Shown piece after piece: positions 6,979 through 17,600 of a stretch of DNA of 64,000 bases. The notes beneath the pieces were generated by a model. The model did no database searches and was not told the origin of the DNA. It worked only from the letters and a program-made list of their open reading frames with translations. Source of the DNA: Salinisphaera sp040361255 (GTDB taxonomy: Bacteria > Pseudomonadota > Gammaproteobacteria > Nevskiales > Salinisphaeraceae); contig NZ_APNG01000002.1 of the NCBI RefSeq assembly GCF_040361255.1, positions 1-64,000 on the forward strand. The letters are read 5' to 3'. Position 1 is the first letter of the stretch. Each line of letters opens with the position of its first letter. Both the position numbers and the translations under genes were made by a program.

Positions 6979-8343
6979 CTACTGGCCGAGCGCGCCCATC
7001 TGGGCGGTCAGGGCCTGCATGACCTGCGGCGGCAACGTGTTGCCGTTGAGCGCGAGGCTGTTGTCCTTGTAGTCCAACACCATGCTGTAGCGCGCGTTGT
7101 TCACAGTGACGAGGTTGTTATTCTCCCACTGGTCGATCATGCGTGCGACCTGATTGGGGTTGGACGATTGTTCGACCCCGTAGGCCAGCAATGAACGATC
7201 CGCGAAGGCGGCGGCGCTGACCTGCATGCGCTGCATCACCCGCGCCGGCAGCGGCATGTACTCACGGGCCCGTTCGGATAGCGGCTCACCGAGGCTGAGC
7301 GTGACGCCCATGCCGGCATTCCCCCGGCTGGTTTCCAACGATGACACGTCGAGTTCGATTTCCGAGTCGGTATCGAAGATGGAGGCCACGTCATCGAGAA
7401 ATGCCATGCGTTGACGCTCGGGCACTTGTTGCATCGGCGTATTACCGATCTTGTCCAGTGTGGTGAGCGTACGGGCGAGCGCATCCACGCGCATCTTGTT
7501 CAGGTTGAACTCGACGGTGCCGCCCTTGATGTCGACCTGGTCGCGTTGCGCAACGCCCGGGCGATCGAGTTCGACGTCACTGATGGCCAGCTTCGATCGG
7601 AAGTCGCCGCGCTCGTCGCGGTAGTCTGCCGTGGCGTCGAAGTCGGCTGCGAACGAGACCGACTCGCCGCTGGGTGCGTTGAACGAGAACTTGCCGATCG
7701 TGATCTTGGCTTGCCCGGAGCCGAGCATGGAGCGCAGTACCGTCTGCTCATAGCGGTCATCCATGCGCGAATCGCCGACGAGACGAAGCTCGTTCACCGC
7801 AACGCCGCCCTGACTGTCGGAAATACGCACGCCGGGGGCAACCAGCTCGAAGGTTTCATCAAGGTCAGCGCGTTCGTAGAAACCAGACAGACCGTTCCAC
7901 TCGACATAGGTCTGCACACCGTTGGCATCTTCGCTCGTGCCTTGCGCGACGGGCGAGCGCAGCTCGACCCGGAAGTTTTCGTCGTCTGTAACCCACGTTT
8001 CGATCCGCAGCGGGGGTTCGCTGAAAATGCTCGACAGGTCCGGGTCAGCATCACGCGACAGCGTGCTGACGATGTGCGTCTGCCCGAGGCCAGGCACCCA
8101 CGGATGGGTGATTTCGTTGTTGAACGTCGCGCGCTCGTCACCCAGGCCACCGACCGAGACCTCGGCTTGTGAGCTCATCCAGCCCCGGTCATAGGATTCG
8201 ATCGCGAAATCGAAGTCACCGCGCTTGTTCATGTTGTCGATGCCGGCCCGGAATTGGTTTTCGACTTCGGAGCCGGTCAAATACGGCACGAGCGCGGCGA
8301 TGGCCACGACCAGTACCAAAACGATCGCAAGGATCTTTTTCAC
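6979..8343 (-). CDS. YdgA-like DUF945 family protein
   Basis: The product has 454 residues. An N-terminal hydrophobic helix (about residues 3-22) gives a signal anchor, and the rest is a long soluble region. The segment after the helix (LTGSEVENQFRAGIDNMNKR) and the repeated beta-rich blocks match the YdgA/DUF945 family of gammaproteobacterial envelope proteins, which are usually 450-500 residues long. The function of the family is not established. The gene is monocistronic, and the terminator at 6939-6974 lies just past its stop. Confidence 0.8.
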   Translation of the reverse strand: MKKILAIVLVLVVAIAALVPYLTGSEVENQFRAGIDNMNKRGDFDFAIESYDRGWMSSQAEVSVGGLGDERATFNNEITHPWVPGLGQTHIVSTLSRDADPDLSSIFSEPPLRIETWVTDDENFRVELRSPVAQGTSEDANGVQTYVEWNGLSGFYERADLDETFELVAPGVRISDSQGGVAVNELRLVGDSRMDDRYEQTVLRSMLGSGQAKITIGKFSFNAPSGESVSFAADFDATADYRDERGDFRSKLAISDVELDRPGVAQRDQVDIKGGTVEFNLNKMRVDALARTLTTLDKIGNTPMQQVPERQRMAFLDDVASIFDTDSEIELDVSSLETSRGNAGMGVTLSLGEPLSERAREYMPLPARVMQRMQVSAAAFADRSLLAYGVEQSSNPNQVARMIDQWENNNLVTVNNARYSMVLDYKDNSLALNGNTLPPQVMQALTAQMGALGQ

Positions 8344-8501
8344 GTGAGTTTCCCCCTCGTAATGATGATGGCCAACGCCGGCACACGGCTATCCCGCAAA
8401 AAACGGCTACGCGCTTGGTCGACCGGGTAAAGCGTTGCCCGCCGATATGCGGACAACAGTTCGACGGGCCGCGCCCTGAGGCGACTCGTCTACGCCGCCG
8501 C

Positions 8502-8783
8502 TTAGTGCAGCGTGCGAATTTCGCGGGCGTGCTTGAGCTTTTCCATGACCGAATGCGGCGGATCACCGGCCTGTCGACGCTGGCGGTACCAGGCCATGAG
8601 GATGTAGCCGAACACGTCGTCGGTGATGGTGCCGCGCTCGAGGTCGTTGACGTCCTCGAGTGCTTCGATGGTGCCTTCGACGATATCGAGCTGGCCGGTC
8701 TGGCTGTCGAAGTGTCGAACCGGCAGTGGCCAGTCGCCCGGCACGTCGATGGATTGAACGGTAGCGGTATGGGTTGCGGTCAT
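8502..8783 (-). CDS. Hypothetical protein (93 aa)
   Basis: A small acidic protein without signal peptide or membrane helix. It has a plausible amphipathic C-terminal helix (near SVMEKLKHAREIRTLH). The composition and the absence of competing frames support coding. I do not recognise a family. Confidence 0.5.
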   Translation of the reverse strand: MTATHTATVQSIDVPGDWPLPVRHFDSQTGQLDIVEGTIEALEDVNDLERGTITDDVFGYILMAWYRQRRQAGDPPHSVMEKLKHAREIRTLH

Positions 8784-9135
8784 TGGAATATGCGTTGGCT
8801 GCTCGCCGGCGAGAACCGGCGGTCTGTTCTTATTCGACCCGTTCGGGGCCGGCGTGTATTGAGCTCTGCCGCATTGGCCGGTTTCAGCATGGCACGGCCG
8901 CCAGGGATCGCAAAGGCGGCTTCAGACAAGCGGTTGTCGCTGCCCTACCCCGCAGCTTGCGCCCCGATGATTTCGCCCTGCCGGGCGTTTGACGGCTAAG
9001 CGATCGAAAGGTAGCCCACCCGCGAAAGCGCGCAATCTTGTGCTGTATCCCATCTTGAATAGCGTGCCGGGCGAGGTTGTGCGTGCCGGCGACATACTCC
9101 GCGGCTGCGATGACTCATGCCATGTCCCGCGTCGG
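8784..9135. other. No supported gene
   Basis: Several open frames on both strands are arginine-rich and lack motifs or ribosome binding sites. Nothing structured was seen. Confidence 0.4.
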
Positions 9136-9495
9136 TCATTCGGCCAACGACACAGCCTCGTCCCAGTGTTTACCTCTGGCGGGGCAACTGGCCTTCTTGG
9201 CGACCTGTTGAACAAGCGGGCCGGCCAGTTGGTAGGCGCGACCGCCGTCGTCGGGCTTGGTCGCGTCCAGCATCTGCCGGTTTTTAAGGGTGTTGCACAT
9301 GGGTGTCTGAATCCAGAGCGAGCTTTTCGCCGACGAAGGCGACGCAGCATGAACGTCCGCGATTTCTTTGGTCAGCCCGGCCTGGACACCGGGGCTGACA
9401 TTGCCGTGTTCGTCGGTTTCAGTCGTTGTTGCCTGCTAGACAAGCTCGCCGAACTCCTCGGCGAATTTGACCAGGTCGTTGCTGGCCATGCTCAT
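9136..9495 (-). pseudogene. Hypothetical protein interrupted by an in-frame TAG at codon 20
   Basis: Starting at ATG 9495 the frame reads MSMASNDLVKFAEEFGELV, then a TAG at 9436-9438. It continues for 99 more codons in the same frame, including DEHGNVSPGVQAGLTKEIAD and GGRAYQLAGPLVQQVAKKA, to a TGA at 9136. Both parts have the composition of a normal soluble helical protein. An upstream 26-codon frame (9572 to 9492) overlaps the ATG as ATGA. This is the second short gene in the left region broken by a single TAG. It is most simply a pseudogene. Confidence 0.45.
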
Positions 9496-9572
9496 GACGC
9501 CACCACGCATTGGGAGGGCATCATCGAGGAGGCCGGCATGCGCAGCCGGTCTACGACCGCCTTGATGACCAT

Positions 9573-10205
9573 GCTGTCGATCCCAACTGCGTGTGCGGCC
9601 GGCGCGCCGATCTATCGCCGTTCATCGACATACCCGTTTGCTACAAGCCCTACCGCACCAGCTATAAACGTCGTCATTTCCCCAGCTGGCTACTATTGCT
9701 CGCAGCTCGAAGGTAGATTTGCCAACCTGCGGCGGTGGCTTAAGTCGGCAGCGAGTTATAGCTTCGTGCTCTACGATGTTCACGACAGAGCACTGATCGA
9801 TACCACGCTCGAACGGCTGGACGCCTATTGATCTCTGCCGTCACGTTCGTGCTCGCGGTGTTCTGTGTCGCTGGATACACCGTACCGGTTCAATCTCCAG
9901 AGCATTAAGACAGCGACCATAATGAACGGGAAAAGTACAAGAATCGCCACAGGCGCCTCCGCTAGTCCTCGCGGTTCCTTACCCAGCGCTGAGTTTTAGC
10001 ACCGCAAAGCATTTTCAGGAGAGCCACGCCACGCTTAATTTAGCGTAGTTCGGTTTCGAATTGGCGCTGTGCAGCAAATCCATTTTCCGTACCAGTTAAA
10101 TGGCTCTGGCAACTGATTAACTCCACGCCAGGCCCGGCTATAGCGTACGTAACCGAGTCAGTCTGATCCGTAGGCATCGCTCCGGAGGATACGAGTGAAT
10201 CATTC
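9573..10205. other. No supported gene; possible coding scraps on the plus strand
   Basis: Between about 9540 and 9831 two plus frames contain short protein-like runs, for example one ending YDVHDRALIDTTLERLDAY at 9831, but neither has a believable start or full-length composition. From 9840 to 10205 the sequence is lower in GC than its surroundings and I see no gene. Confidence 0.35.
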
Positions 10206-10424
10206 TCAACCCCTGCTTGCGACGAACGCCTCTACATCGGAAAGTCTCCAGCGCGTGCATTCAGGTCCGAGTCGGACCGGCTGCGGCAGCCGCCCCTCCC
10301 GGGCCCAACGCCATATCGTATTTCGCGATACTAGAAAGCGATCTGCAAGGTCCCGGTCTCGCTCGTACCGCAGTGTCATGTCGATTTTTCCCGCCATGCT
10401 TTTCAGTGCGCTGTTTGAATTCAC
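10206..10424 (-). CDS. AlpA/excisionase-like MerR-type helix-turn-helix regulator
   Basis: The 72-residue protein carries a helix-turn-helix with the AlpA pattern: RDLADRFLVSRNTIWRWAREG, then GRLPQPVRLGP, then a C-terminal WRLSDVEAFVASR. AlpA proteins are small activators found beside P4-type integrases, where they control integrase expression or help excision. This matches the integrase gene about 300 bp downstream on the same strand. Methionines at codons 1, 10 and 16 are possible starts; the one at 10379 (codon 16) fits the usual family N-terminus best. Confidence 0.8.
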   Translation of the reverse strand: MNSNSALKSMAGKIDMTLRYERDRDLADRFLVSRNTIWRWAREGRLPQPVRLGPECTRWRLSDVEAFVASRG

Positions 10425-10723
10425 AAGAACAAGCTACGGCATTACATGATCTATTTTGTCGAGTTAAATACACGCAATGAACACGAGTGCTATCGCCATC
10501 GTTGAGAAGATATCTAAAGCGACGAAAACGTTTAGACCTATTACGTAACGCTGCAAGCACAGACCGCCTCATGTTGGACAGTAAGCAAGCGAAGGAATCG
10601 GCGAGTCACGAAATGCTCGCTCTTTCAGACTGTAGACTGCAGCGGCTCGTAGTCTCCCACGAGAGCCGAGTGCGACCCTATAGTTGGCTATTGAGATCCC
10701 CCTGGCATGAGGCGACCAAGTAG

Positions 10724-11932
10724 CTATTCGCCAAGCGGGATCGGGTTGCAGCAAAACCTAGCCCACTGCTCCATCATTATGGAGCGTTGCTCCAACAGCT
10801 CATCACGAGCATAAGCTGCTCGCGTGGAATCGCTATTGACATGTGCAAGCGCTAGCTCGCTCACCTCATCTGAGGCGTCGGTGCAATTGCGGGCCCAGTC
10901 TTTAAAGCTAGATCGAAAACCGTGCGGCACGGCGTCGACATCCATTTTTCTGGTTAACGACGATAGACTCATATCTGATAAAGACCCGCCGCGCGAGGCC
11001 GTGAATACCGTGTCCTCGTTTTCAAATCTGGGTAAGGTACGCAACAACGCGACTACCTCTTTCGATAGTGGCACTCGGTGCGCCTTACCGTTTTTTGTTC
11101 GCTGTCCTGGCACTACCCACAATGCAGCGTCCAAGTCGATTTCATTCCAAGTGGCGAATCGCACTTCCCCAGATCGAGCGGCCGTCAATATCGCAAACTC
11201 AAGCGCCCTCGCCGACATCCCTGTACGTTTTCGGAGCCGTCTCATGAATTCAGGTATTTCTTGCCACGGTAGTGCGCGGTGATGCTTTACCGTCGAAATT
11301 TTTGTCGGCTTCGGCAACACCTCCGCTAGATTTCCTTTCCATGCTGCTGGATTCGCGGTCTCGCGATATTTGCGGGCAATCGCCCAATCAAAGACCGCCT
11401 CCATCCGTTGTCTAACGCGATTCGCGGTGTGCGTCTTGTCCCTCCATATCGGCTCGATAACCGATAAGACGTGCGACATCTCGACGTCCGCCACTTCCAT
11501 GTCGCCAACGACTGGAACTGCATATAGCTCTAGGGAGGAAAGCCAATTTGCACGAGAACGCGCGTTGCGAAACTCTGGAGCAATCGCCTCGTGCTTGCGA
11601 CGAGCAGCCTCGGCAAAGCTCAATCGTTTAGCCTGACTCGCGCGCAACGCCACCTTCGCCGCTTTCCGCTCCTCGATGGGGTCAAATCCCTGGTCAATCT
11701 TGCCGCGTGTAACGCGTGCTTTTTCGCGCGCCTGAGCCAGAGTGACGTCAGGGAAACCGCCGAGCCCGATATCTCGTCTTCGACTACCGACGGTGGCACG
11801 GAGAATCCATGATCTAGCACCGGATTTCGAAACCTGGAGTAGCAATCCGGCCACGCCGCCCACGGCATGCATGCCAGGCTTATCTAATCGCTTCACCTGA
11901 ATCGCGCTTAGTTCGATTCCCTTTTTTGGCAT
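10724..11932 (-). CDS. Tyrosine recombinase, P4-type phage/island integrase
   Basis: The 402-residue protein has the three parts of P4-type integrases: an N-terminal DUF4102 arm-binding domain (about 1-95, with LLLQVSKSGARSWILR), a SAM-like core-binding domain (about 100-205) and a C-terminal catalytic domain. The catalytic residues are Arg253 (TAARSGEVRF), His337 and Arg340 (PHGFRSSFKDW), His364 (LAHVN) and Tyr374 (TRAAYARDEL), so the enzyme looks intact. It is the last gene before the conserved pil operon and defines the right end of an integrated element. I saw no tRNA or obvious attachment repeat next to it. Confidence 0.93.
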   Translation of the reverse strand: MPKKGIELSAIQVKRLDKPGMHAVGGVAGLLLQVSKSGARSWILRATVGSRRRDIGLGGFPDVTLAQAREKARVTRGKIDQGFDPIEERKAAKVALRASQAKRLSFAEAARRKHEAIAPEFRNARSRANWLSSLELYAVPVVGDMEVADVEMSHVLSVIEPIWRDKTHTANRVRQRMEAVFDWAIARKYRETANPAAWKGNLAEVLPKPTKISTVKHHRALPWQEIPEFMRRLRKRTGMSARALEFAILTAARSGEVRFATWNEIDLDAALWVVPGQRTKNGKAHRVPLSKEVVALLRTLPRFENEDTVFTASRGGSLSDMSLSSLTRKMDVDAVPHGFRSSFKDWARNCTDASDEVSELALAHVNSDSTRAAYARDELLEQRSIMMEQWARFCCNPIPLGE

Positions 11933-12268
11933 CCCAACGACCTACCCAACAATAGCGATGGTATTGGAAGATACGTGGCGTTACTGGACGAATCAAGTAA
12001 CTATTTATTTTAAAAGGAATATACAGCTCATTGGTAAGCCTTGATACTGGATAAAACATGTTCCCGACACTTCTCCCCGGCACCATCGCTTTTTTAGCGC
12101 CCTTTCCGGCAGCGATCTCAGCTCCATAGCAGGCACGCACGCCAATGCGTCGCGTACCGATGGCGTGCGAATCCACGGCCATCGGCTTCGAATACCGTTT
12201 ATCGGTGTTCGCTGTACGCCGGTCGGCGCACATACCCTATTCGCCTCGCAGGCGTCGATACTGCGAGC
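11933..12268. other. Junction between integrase and pil operon
   Basis: This stretch must hold the integrase promoter, the promoter of the minor-pilin operon and probably the attachment site. The part near 11990-12060 is clearly A/T-richer. I see no tRNA gene and cannot name a core repeat, since the left end of the element is outside the window. Confidence 0.4.
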
Positions 12269-12802
12269 ATGCTTCAATCTCCCCCAAACACACGGGTTGG
12301 TAACCGCGGGTTCACCCTGCTGGAACTGCTCGTCACTATTGCCGTGGCCGCTGTGTTGCTGGCGATCGCGATCCCGTCCTATCTGGGCATGGTCCAGCGC
12401 AACACGATTGCGGCCAACGCCAACGATCTGGTGGGCGATTTCAATTATGCCCGCAGCGAAGCCGTCGCCCGTGGGCGGCCGGTCCATGTATGCCAGAGCA
12501 ACGACCAGTCGAGTTGTGGCAACGGCAGTTGGGACCAGGGTTGGATTATCTTCGCGCCGGACGCCGGCAGCACCGCCCCCACGAACGCCAACATTCTTCG
12601 CGTACACGGTCAGCTCGACCAGACCATCAATGTCGGCTACAGCCGCTCGGCTGGCACGCAGGTCATCTTTGATGCCAACGGCTTTGCCCGGTCAAGCAAC
12701 GGGACATTTGATATTACCTCCAACGATACGACCGATCGCACCCAGATTCGTATCGCCACCAGCGGGCGCATCGAACGTCTGGACCCTGGTGAATCGTCAT
12801 GA
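12269..12802 (+). CDS. fimT: Type IV pilus minor pseudopilin, FimT/GspH-like
   Basis: The 177-residue protein begins with a short leader and the prepilin cleavage motif NRG|FTLLELLVTIAVAAVLLA, with Glu5 present, followed by a GspH/FimT domain containing DFNYARSEAVARGRPVHVCQ. Minor pilins prime pilus assembly and incorporate PilY1 at the tip. It is the first gene of the fimT-pilV-pilW-pilX-pilY1-pilE operon, and its stop overlaps the pilV start (ATGA). Whether it corresponds to fimT or fimU of Pseudomonas cannot be decided, since only one copy is present. Confidence 0.9.
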   Translation: MLQSPPNTRVGNRGFTLLELLVTIAVAAVLLAIAIPSYLGMVQRNTIAANANDLVGDFNYARSEAVARGRPVHVCQSNDQSSCGNGSWDQGWIIFAPDAGSTAPTNANILRVHGQLDQTINVGYSRSAGTQVIFDANGFARSSNGTFDITSNDTTDRTQIRIATSGRIERLDPGESS

Positions 12803-13311
12803 AGCAGCCCGCTCAAGTCCAAGGTTTCACCCTGCTCGAGGCCCTGGTCACGATCGTGATCGTGTCCATCGGCCTGCTGGGCCTACTCGGCCTGCAGACC
12901 GTGAGCATCGTCAATACGCAAGTCTCCGCCTCGCGCACCCAGGCCACGTTCGCGGCCGACAACATTGCCGACCGCATGCGGGCCAACCGCGCGGGCGTGG
13001 ACAGCAACGCCTACGACGGGCTGAATCATCAATCGGCGAATGGCAGCAAACCCAACTGCGACAACGGCAATAGCTGCTCGCCCGCGGAAATGGCGAGATA
13101 TGACGCCTTCGTCTGGGACGAGGCGCTGGGCAGCTCGCAAGCGGGCCTGCCGCAAGGTCAAGGCGCAATCGCCTGTATCGAAACAGCGGCCACCGGCAGC
13201 GGCTGCGTACGCTACAGAGTCACCATCAGCTGGCAGGAACGCCAGCCCGATCAGACCTCGGGTACCGGCACGCCGACCACCCAGTCCTTTCAAACCGTGG
13301 TGCAGCCATGA
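12799..13311 (+). CDS. pilV: Type IV pilus minor pilin PilV
   Basis: 170 residues with the prepilin motif VQG|FTLLEALVTIVIVSIGLLG and Glu5. The residues following the helix (LLGLQTVSIVNTQVSASRTQA) are characteristic of PilV. ATGA overlaps couple it to both fimT before it and pilW after it. It is processed by the prepilin peptidase and acts with PilW, PilX and FimT in the priming complex in the inner membrane. Confidence 0.92.
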   Translation: MKQPAQVQGFTLLEALVTIVIVSIGLLGLLGLQTVSIVNTQVSASRTQATFAADNIADRMRANRAGVDSNAYDGLNHQSANGSKPNCDNGNSCSPAEMARYDAFVWDEALGSSQAGLPQGQGAIACIETAATGSGCVRYRVTISWQERQPDQTSGTGTPTTQSFQTVVQP

Positions 13312-14078
13312 AGCCGCTCAAACAACCGGCGCGAAGCGCGGGCTTCAGCCTCGTCGAGCTCATGGTGGCGCTGGTCGTTTCGCTGGTACTGCTCGCCGGC
13401 GTGCTCCAGATCCTGCTAAGCAATCGCAACAGCTTTAGTTTCCAGCGCGATATGGCCGGACTCCAGGAGAACGCACGGCTGACCACGTTCGTCATCGAAA
13501 ACGTGGTCGCCCACGCGGGCTATCAGGCCAACCTCAACCGCAAGGATCTGTTCGATGCCGCAGGCGCATTCGCCAAGGATGCGTTCGTTGCCGGCAGCGC
13601 CGACGACAGCAATGGCAACGACAGCTTGCGCCTACGTTTCCAGGCCACCGCCGGCCATGACGGCTGCAGCGGCCCGGACGCCGATGTAACCGAAGTCGCG
13701 GATACAACGCTCAAGCTGGCCGATCTCGAACTCTACGTGAACGATGACAACACCCTGCTGTGTCGCGACAACTCGACCGGCGCCAGCCCGATCCCGCAGC
13801 CGATCGTCGAAAACGTACAGCGCCTGAATATCAGCTACGGGCTCGATAGCGATGGCGACGGCTCGGTCGATACCTATGCCAACACAATTAATGCAACCAA
13901 CGCCGCGGATGTCGTGAGCCTGCGTCTCGAGCTATTACTGGAAAGCCAGGACCTGATCACGCCGACGGCGGTGGAACACGACTACACCTTCGCCAGTGGC
14001 TCGCCTTTCGAGGTCAGCAACCGTCGGGCCTATCAAAAGATCGACCAGGTGGTCGCGCTTCGTAATGCCATACCATGA
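13308..14078 (+). CDS. pilW: Type IV pilus minor pilin PilW
   Basis: 256 residues. Leader and cleavage motif SAG|FSLVELMVALVVSLVLLAG have Glu5. The large C-terminal globular region contains paired cysteines that may form disulphides, and a segment GLDSDGDGSVDTYANTI that looks like a calcium-binding loop (DxDGDGxxD). It overlaps pilV and pilX by 4 bp on each side. The length and position in the operon match PilW. Confidence 0.92.
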   Translation: MKPLKQPARSAGFSLVELMVALVVSLVLLAGVLQILLSNRNSFSFQRDMAGLQENARLTTFVIENVVAHAGYQANLNRKDLFDAAGAFAKDAFVAGSADDSNGNDSLRLRFQATAGHDGCSGPDADVTEVADTTLKLADLELYVNDDNTLLCRDNSTGASPIPQPIVENVQRLNISYGLDSDGDGSVDTYANTINATNAADVVSLRLELLLESQDLITPTAVEHDYTFASGSPFEVSNRRAYQKIDQVVALRNAIP

Positions 14079-14656
14079 ATAGCTTCACTACCCTGCCCCG
14101 TTGCCAGTCCCAACGCGGGTTCGTTCTCGTGACCAGTCTGATCTTTCTGGTGGTGATCACGCTGCTGGCCGTCTCGGCGATCAGCTCGTCGACGCTGCAG
14201 GAACGCATGGCCTCGAACCTGCGCGAAAAATCGCGTGCCCGCCAGGCCGCGGATGCGGCGTTGCGTGCCGCGGAAATCGATCTATCCAGCGCGAACCTGG
14301 CCAGCTATCAGAAAGCCCAGAACTGCAGCGAAGACGGCGAAATCAATCAGCCCGAGAGCGGGGTCGTCATCTGCCGGCAAGGCGTTTTTGCCGCCGCAGC
14401 GGACGACGGTGGCGAAAGCTACTTCGATGCCGACATCTGGGACTCAGCCGCCGTTCAGACCTACACGGCGGACCAGGAGATCGGTACCGATGTGCGCTTT
14501 ATCGTCGAAGAACTCGACGACTGTGTCGGTACGGTCGATCCGGAAAAATGCTCCCGCACATATGGCACGTTTCGTTATCGCGTGACCGCGCTGGCCCGTG
14601 GCGAAAACCCGGCCGCCATTGCCGTGACACAAAGTGTCTACGAGCGCACGTATTAA
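14075..14656 (+). CDS. pilX: Type IV pilus minor pilin PilX
   Basis: 193 residues. The hydrophobic start QRG|FVLVTSLIFLVVITLLAVS lacks Glu5, as is normal for PilX and its GspK relatives. It is followed by the family signature STLQERMASNLREKSRARQAADAALRAAE (quoted only to identify the region, at about residues 45-73). It ends 15 bp before pilY1. PilX sits at the tip complex and recruits PilY1. Confidence 0.9.
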   Translation: MNSFTTLPRCQSQRGFVLVTSLIFLVVITLLAVSAISSSTLQERMASNLREKSRARQAADAALRAAEIDLSSANLASYQKAQNCSEDGEINQPESGVVICRQGVFAAAADDGGESYFDADIWDSAAVQTYTADQEIGTDVRFIVEELDDCVGTVDPEKCSRTYGTFRYRVTALARGENPAAIAVTQSVYERTY

Positions 14657-14671
14657 GCCGAGGTCCATCAC

Positions 14672-17600
14672 ATGCTGACTTGCCAATCAACCCTGCGCGT
14701 GGCCTCGACCATCGCCGTGGCGATGCTGTCCCTTTCCACCGCATTGGCTGCCGAGCTCAAACTTGCCGACCGGCCATTACTCGCGAGTAACAACGTACCG
14801 CCGAATATTCTCGTCGCGGTTGACGACTCTGGTTCGATGGACTGGGAAACACTGTTCCCAACCGACAGCGGGCTGCTCTACTGGGACAGCAATAATCGAA
14901 CGGTGCTCTCGGGTAGCAACTATATTCAGAATGGCGGCATAGCCTACGGCTATCTGTTCCCCAATGGCTCGGGCGAAAAAGGCCGCCGTATCTACACCGA
15001 TTATGAAGGCGTACCACCGACGCCCCAATTCGGATTTGCCCGATCTTCGGCTTACAACCAAGCGTATTTCGACCCAACAACCACTTATAGCCCTTGGATC
15101 GGCTACGACGATGCCACAGCATCCAGTGCGCGTTACGAACCGACCGCAGCTAACCAAGCACTCACGCTGAACTTAACCAGCCCTCAGCGTCAGACCGATA
15201 ACAACTTTACGTTCTATGTCACGAGCGGCATGAACAGCAGCGGAGTGACCTACAGAAAGCGAGACTGCTTCGTTATCTTTTGCAATTACGAGTGGATTAA
15301 AGGTCAGTCTGGGTCAACGTTTTCGTCGAATGGCGAGGTGGCCATCGAGTATTTCCCGGCCACTTTTTATATGCCGGCGAACTGGACGCCGCCCAGCGAT
15401 TTCGGCTGGAAGAGCGGCGCGGCACCGCTGGTGGGCTATTCGCCCAGCTATCCATCGTCGCCAGACATGCGCCGCTACGAAATCAAGGTTGAGAACTTCA
15501 CCACTACCGCGAAATATAACAAAGCCCTCCAGAATTTCGCCAACTGGTTTACCTACTACAGAAAACGCCATCTGGCGACGCGCGCCGGTATCACGAGCGC
15601 CTTCGGCGATATCAACGGCGCGCGTGTCGGCGCCTGCACAATAAACCAGGCGAATGCCGATTCGCCTGCCGACCTCAGCATGCTGATGTTGAATTCCGAG
15701 AACACGGACAACTACAACACCTTCAATAATCAGATTTTCAATATCGATTATTTCTCGGCCAAAGGTACGCCCAATCGGCCTGCCCTCAAGTTCCTCGGCG
15801 AACAACTCGAAAACAACGAGGACATAATTCAGTCTTCCTGCCAGCGCAATTTCGCAATTCTGTTCACGGACGGTTACAACACGTCGACGGTGACCGGTAT
15901 TGGTAACGCTGATCAGAGCAGCGATGCCCGCAAGACCTACGGCGCGCCCTTCGGTGACAACGAATCGAACACCATCGCCGACGTCGCAATGCAATACTAC
16001 GAACGTCTCGGCAAGATCACAGGAGCCAAAGAGCGCGGCATCGAACGTAACCAACTCCGCGTCGCCAGTGGCTGCGGCGAAACGCCGCCCGACCCGTGGC
16101 TGGATTGCCAAAACGATCTGCATATGGTCACGCTCGGTGTCACGCTTGGCCAACGTGGCGTGTTGTTCGACCCTGACGCCAATTACAGCGAAAGCGATCC
16201 TTACGAAACCCCGCCGGACTGGTCGAGCATCAACGTAACCGGTGGCTCGTACGGCAACGAACAGATCGACGACCTCTGGCATGCCACAATCAACTCGCGT
16301 GGCAAGTTGCTTAACGCAAAGACGCCGCAGGGCGTAGCCGACGCGTTCAAGACCGCACTGGAAGAAATCCTCTACCAGGATGGTTCGCTGGGCGGGGTAA
16401 GCGCCAACTCGCAAAGCCTGGAGACGGGAGCGGCCGCCTATCAGGCGAGCTATGCCGGCGGCACTTGGGAAGGATTTTTGCGCGCTTATACGCTTTCAGC
16501 GAATGGCGAAAAAGACGATCTTCTCTGGGAAGCCTCGGAGAACATTCCGGCCTTTGATAATCGCGTGATACTGACCTCCGTCGACAACGGTTCAGGCTTT
16601 GAAGGCATACCGTTTCGAGGATCCAAGCTAGCGAATTTCCTGGACAGCCTACTCTCACCACTCGGGGTATCGTTATCGGCGGATATCGTGAGTTATATTC
16701 GTGGCAATCAGGCGTTCGAAAAAAGCAATGGCGGAACGTTTCGCAACCGCTACGACAATATTCTCGGCGATATCGTGCAATCGACGCCCACCTATGTCGG
16801 TAGCCCAGATCGCGTGCGTTATCCGGTGACTTGGACCGATAAGCACCTCGGCAACGACGCCGCAAATTTCCCCGAATATGCGCGTAGCGCGCCTCCTTAT
16901 AGCAGTCCCGGCAACAACAGCAGCTTTGCCGACAAATTTGCCTCTCGTACACCCATGGTGTACGTGGGTGCCAATGACGGCATGCTACATGGCTTCGATG
17001 CCGATACCGGTGTCGAGCGGCTGGCCTATATCCCCGGCACACTCCTCGACGATGTGGCAGACCTCAGCGAACCCGGGTACGAGCATCGCTTCTATGTGGA
17101 CGGTTCGCCGGTAACGGGCGATGCGTTCTTCGGGGGCAAGTGGCATACCGTGCTCGTAAGCGGCTTGAACAACGGCGGCAATGCAGTATTCGCGCTGGAC
17201 ATCACCGATCCCGGTGCCTTCAGCGAAGCTAACGCCGAGGACACCGTGCTATGGGAATATACTGCCGACGGAGAACTGGGCCAGACCTATGGCAAGCCTG
17301 CAATCGTACGTCTACACAATGGCGAATGGGCCGCAATCTTCGGCAACGGTTACAACAGCCCGGGCAAAAGCGCCTCCCTGCATCTCGTTGATATCGCCAA
17401 CGGCAGTCCGATACGCAGTCCAATCGACACCAACTCGGCGCCAACGGGCAACCGCTACCCGAATGGCCTGAGCGAAGTCACGCCGATCGACGTCGATGGC
17501 GATTTCATCGTCGATTATGCCTATGCCGGCGATCTCTACGGCAACGTGTGGCGTTTCGATCTCACGTCGAAATCGACCGCCAAGTGGTCTGTCGAAAAAC

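Noticed and set aside
386..9495. Pyrrolysine or other recoded amber codons
   Set aside because: Only two short broken frames, no suppressor tRNA or pyl genes in the window; pseudogenes explain them more simply. Kept only as a question.
8989..9831. 280-codon plus-strand gene
   Set aside because: Composition is not protein-like for most of its length, and it covers the better minus-strand frame at 9136-9495.
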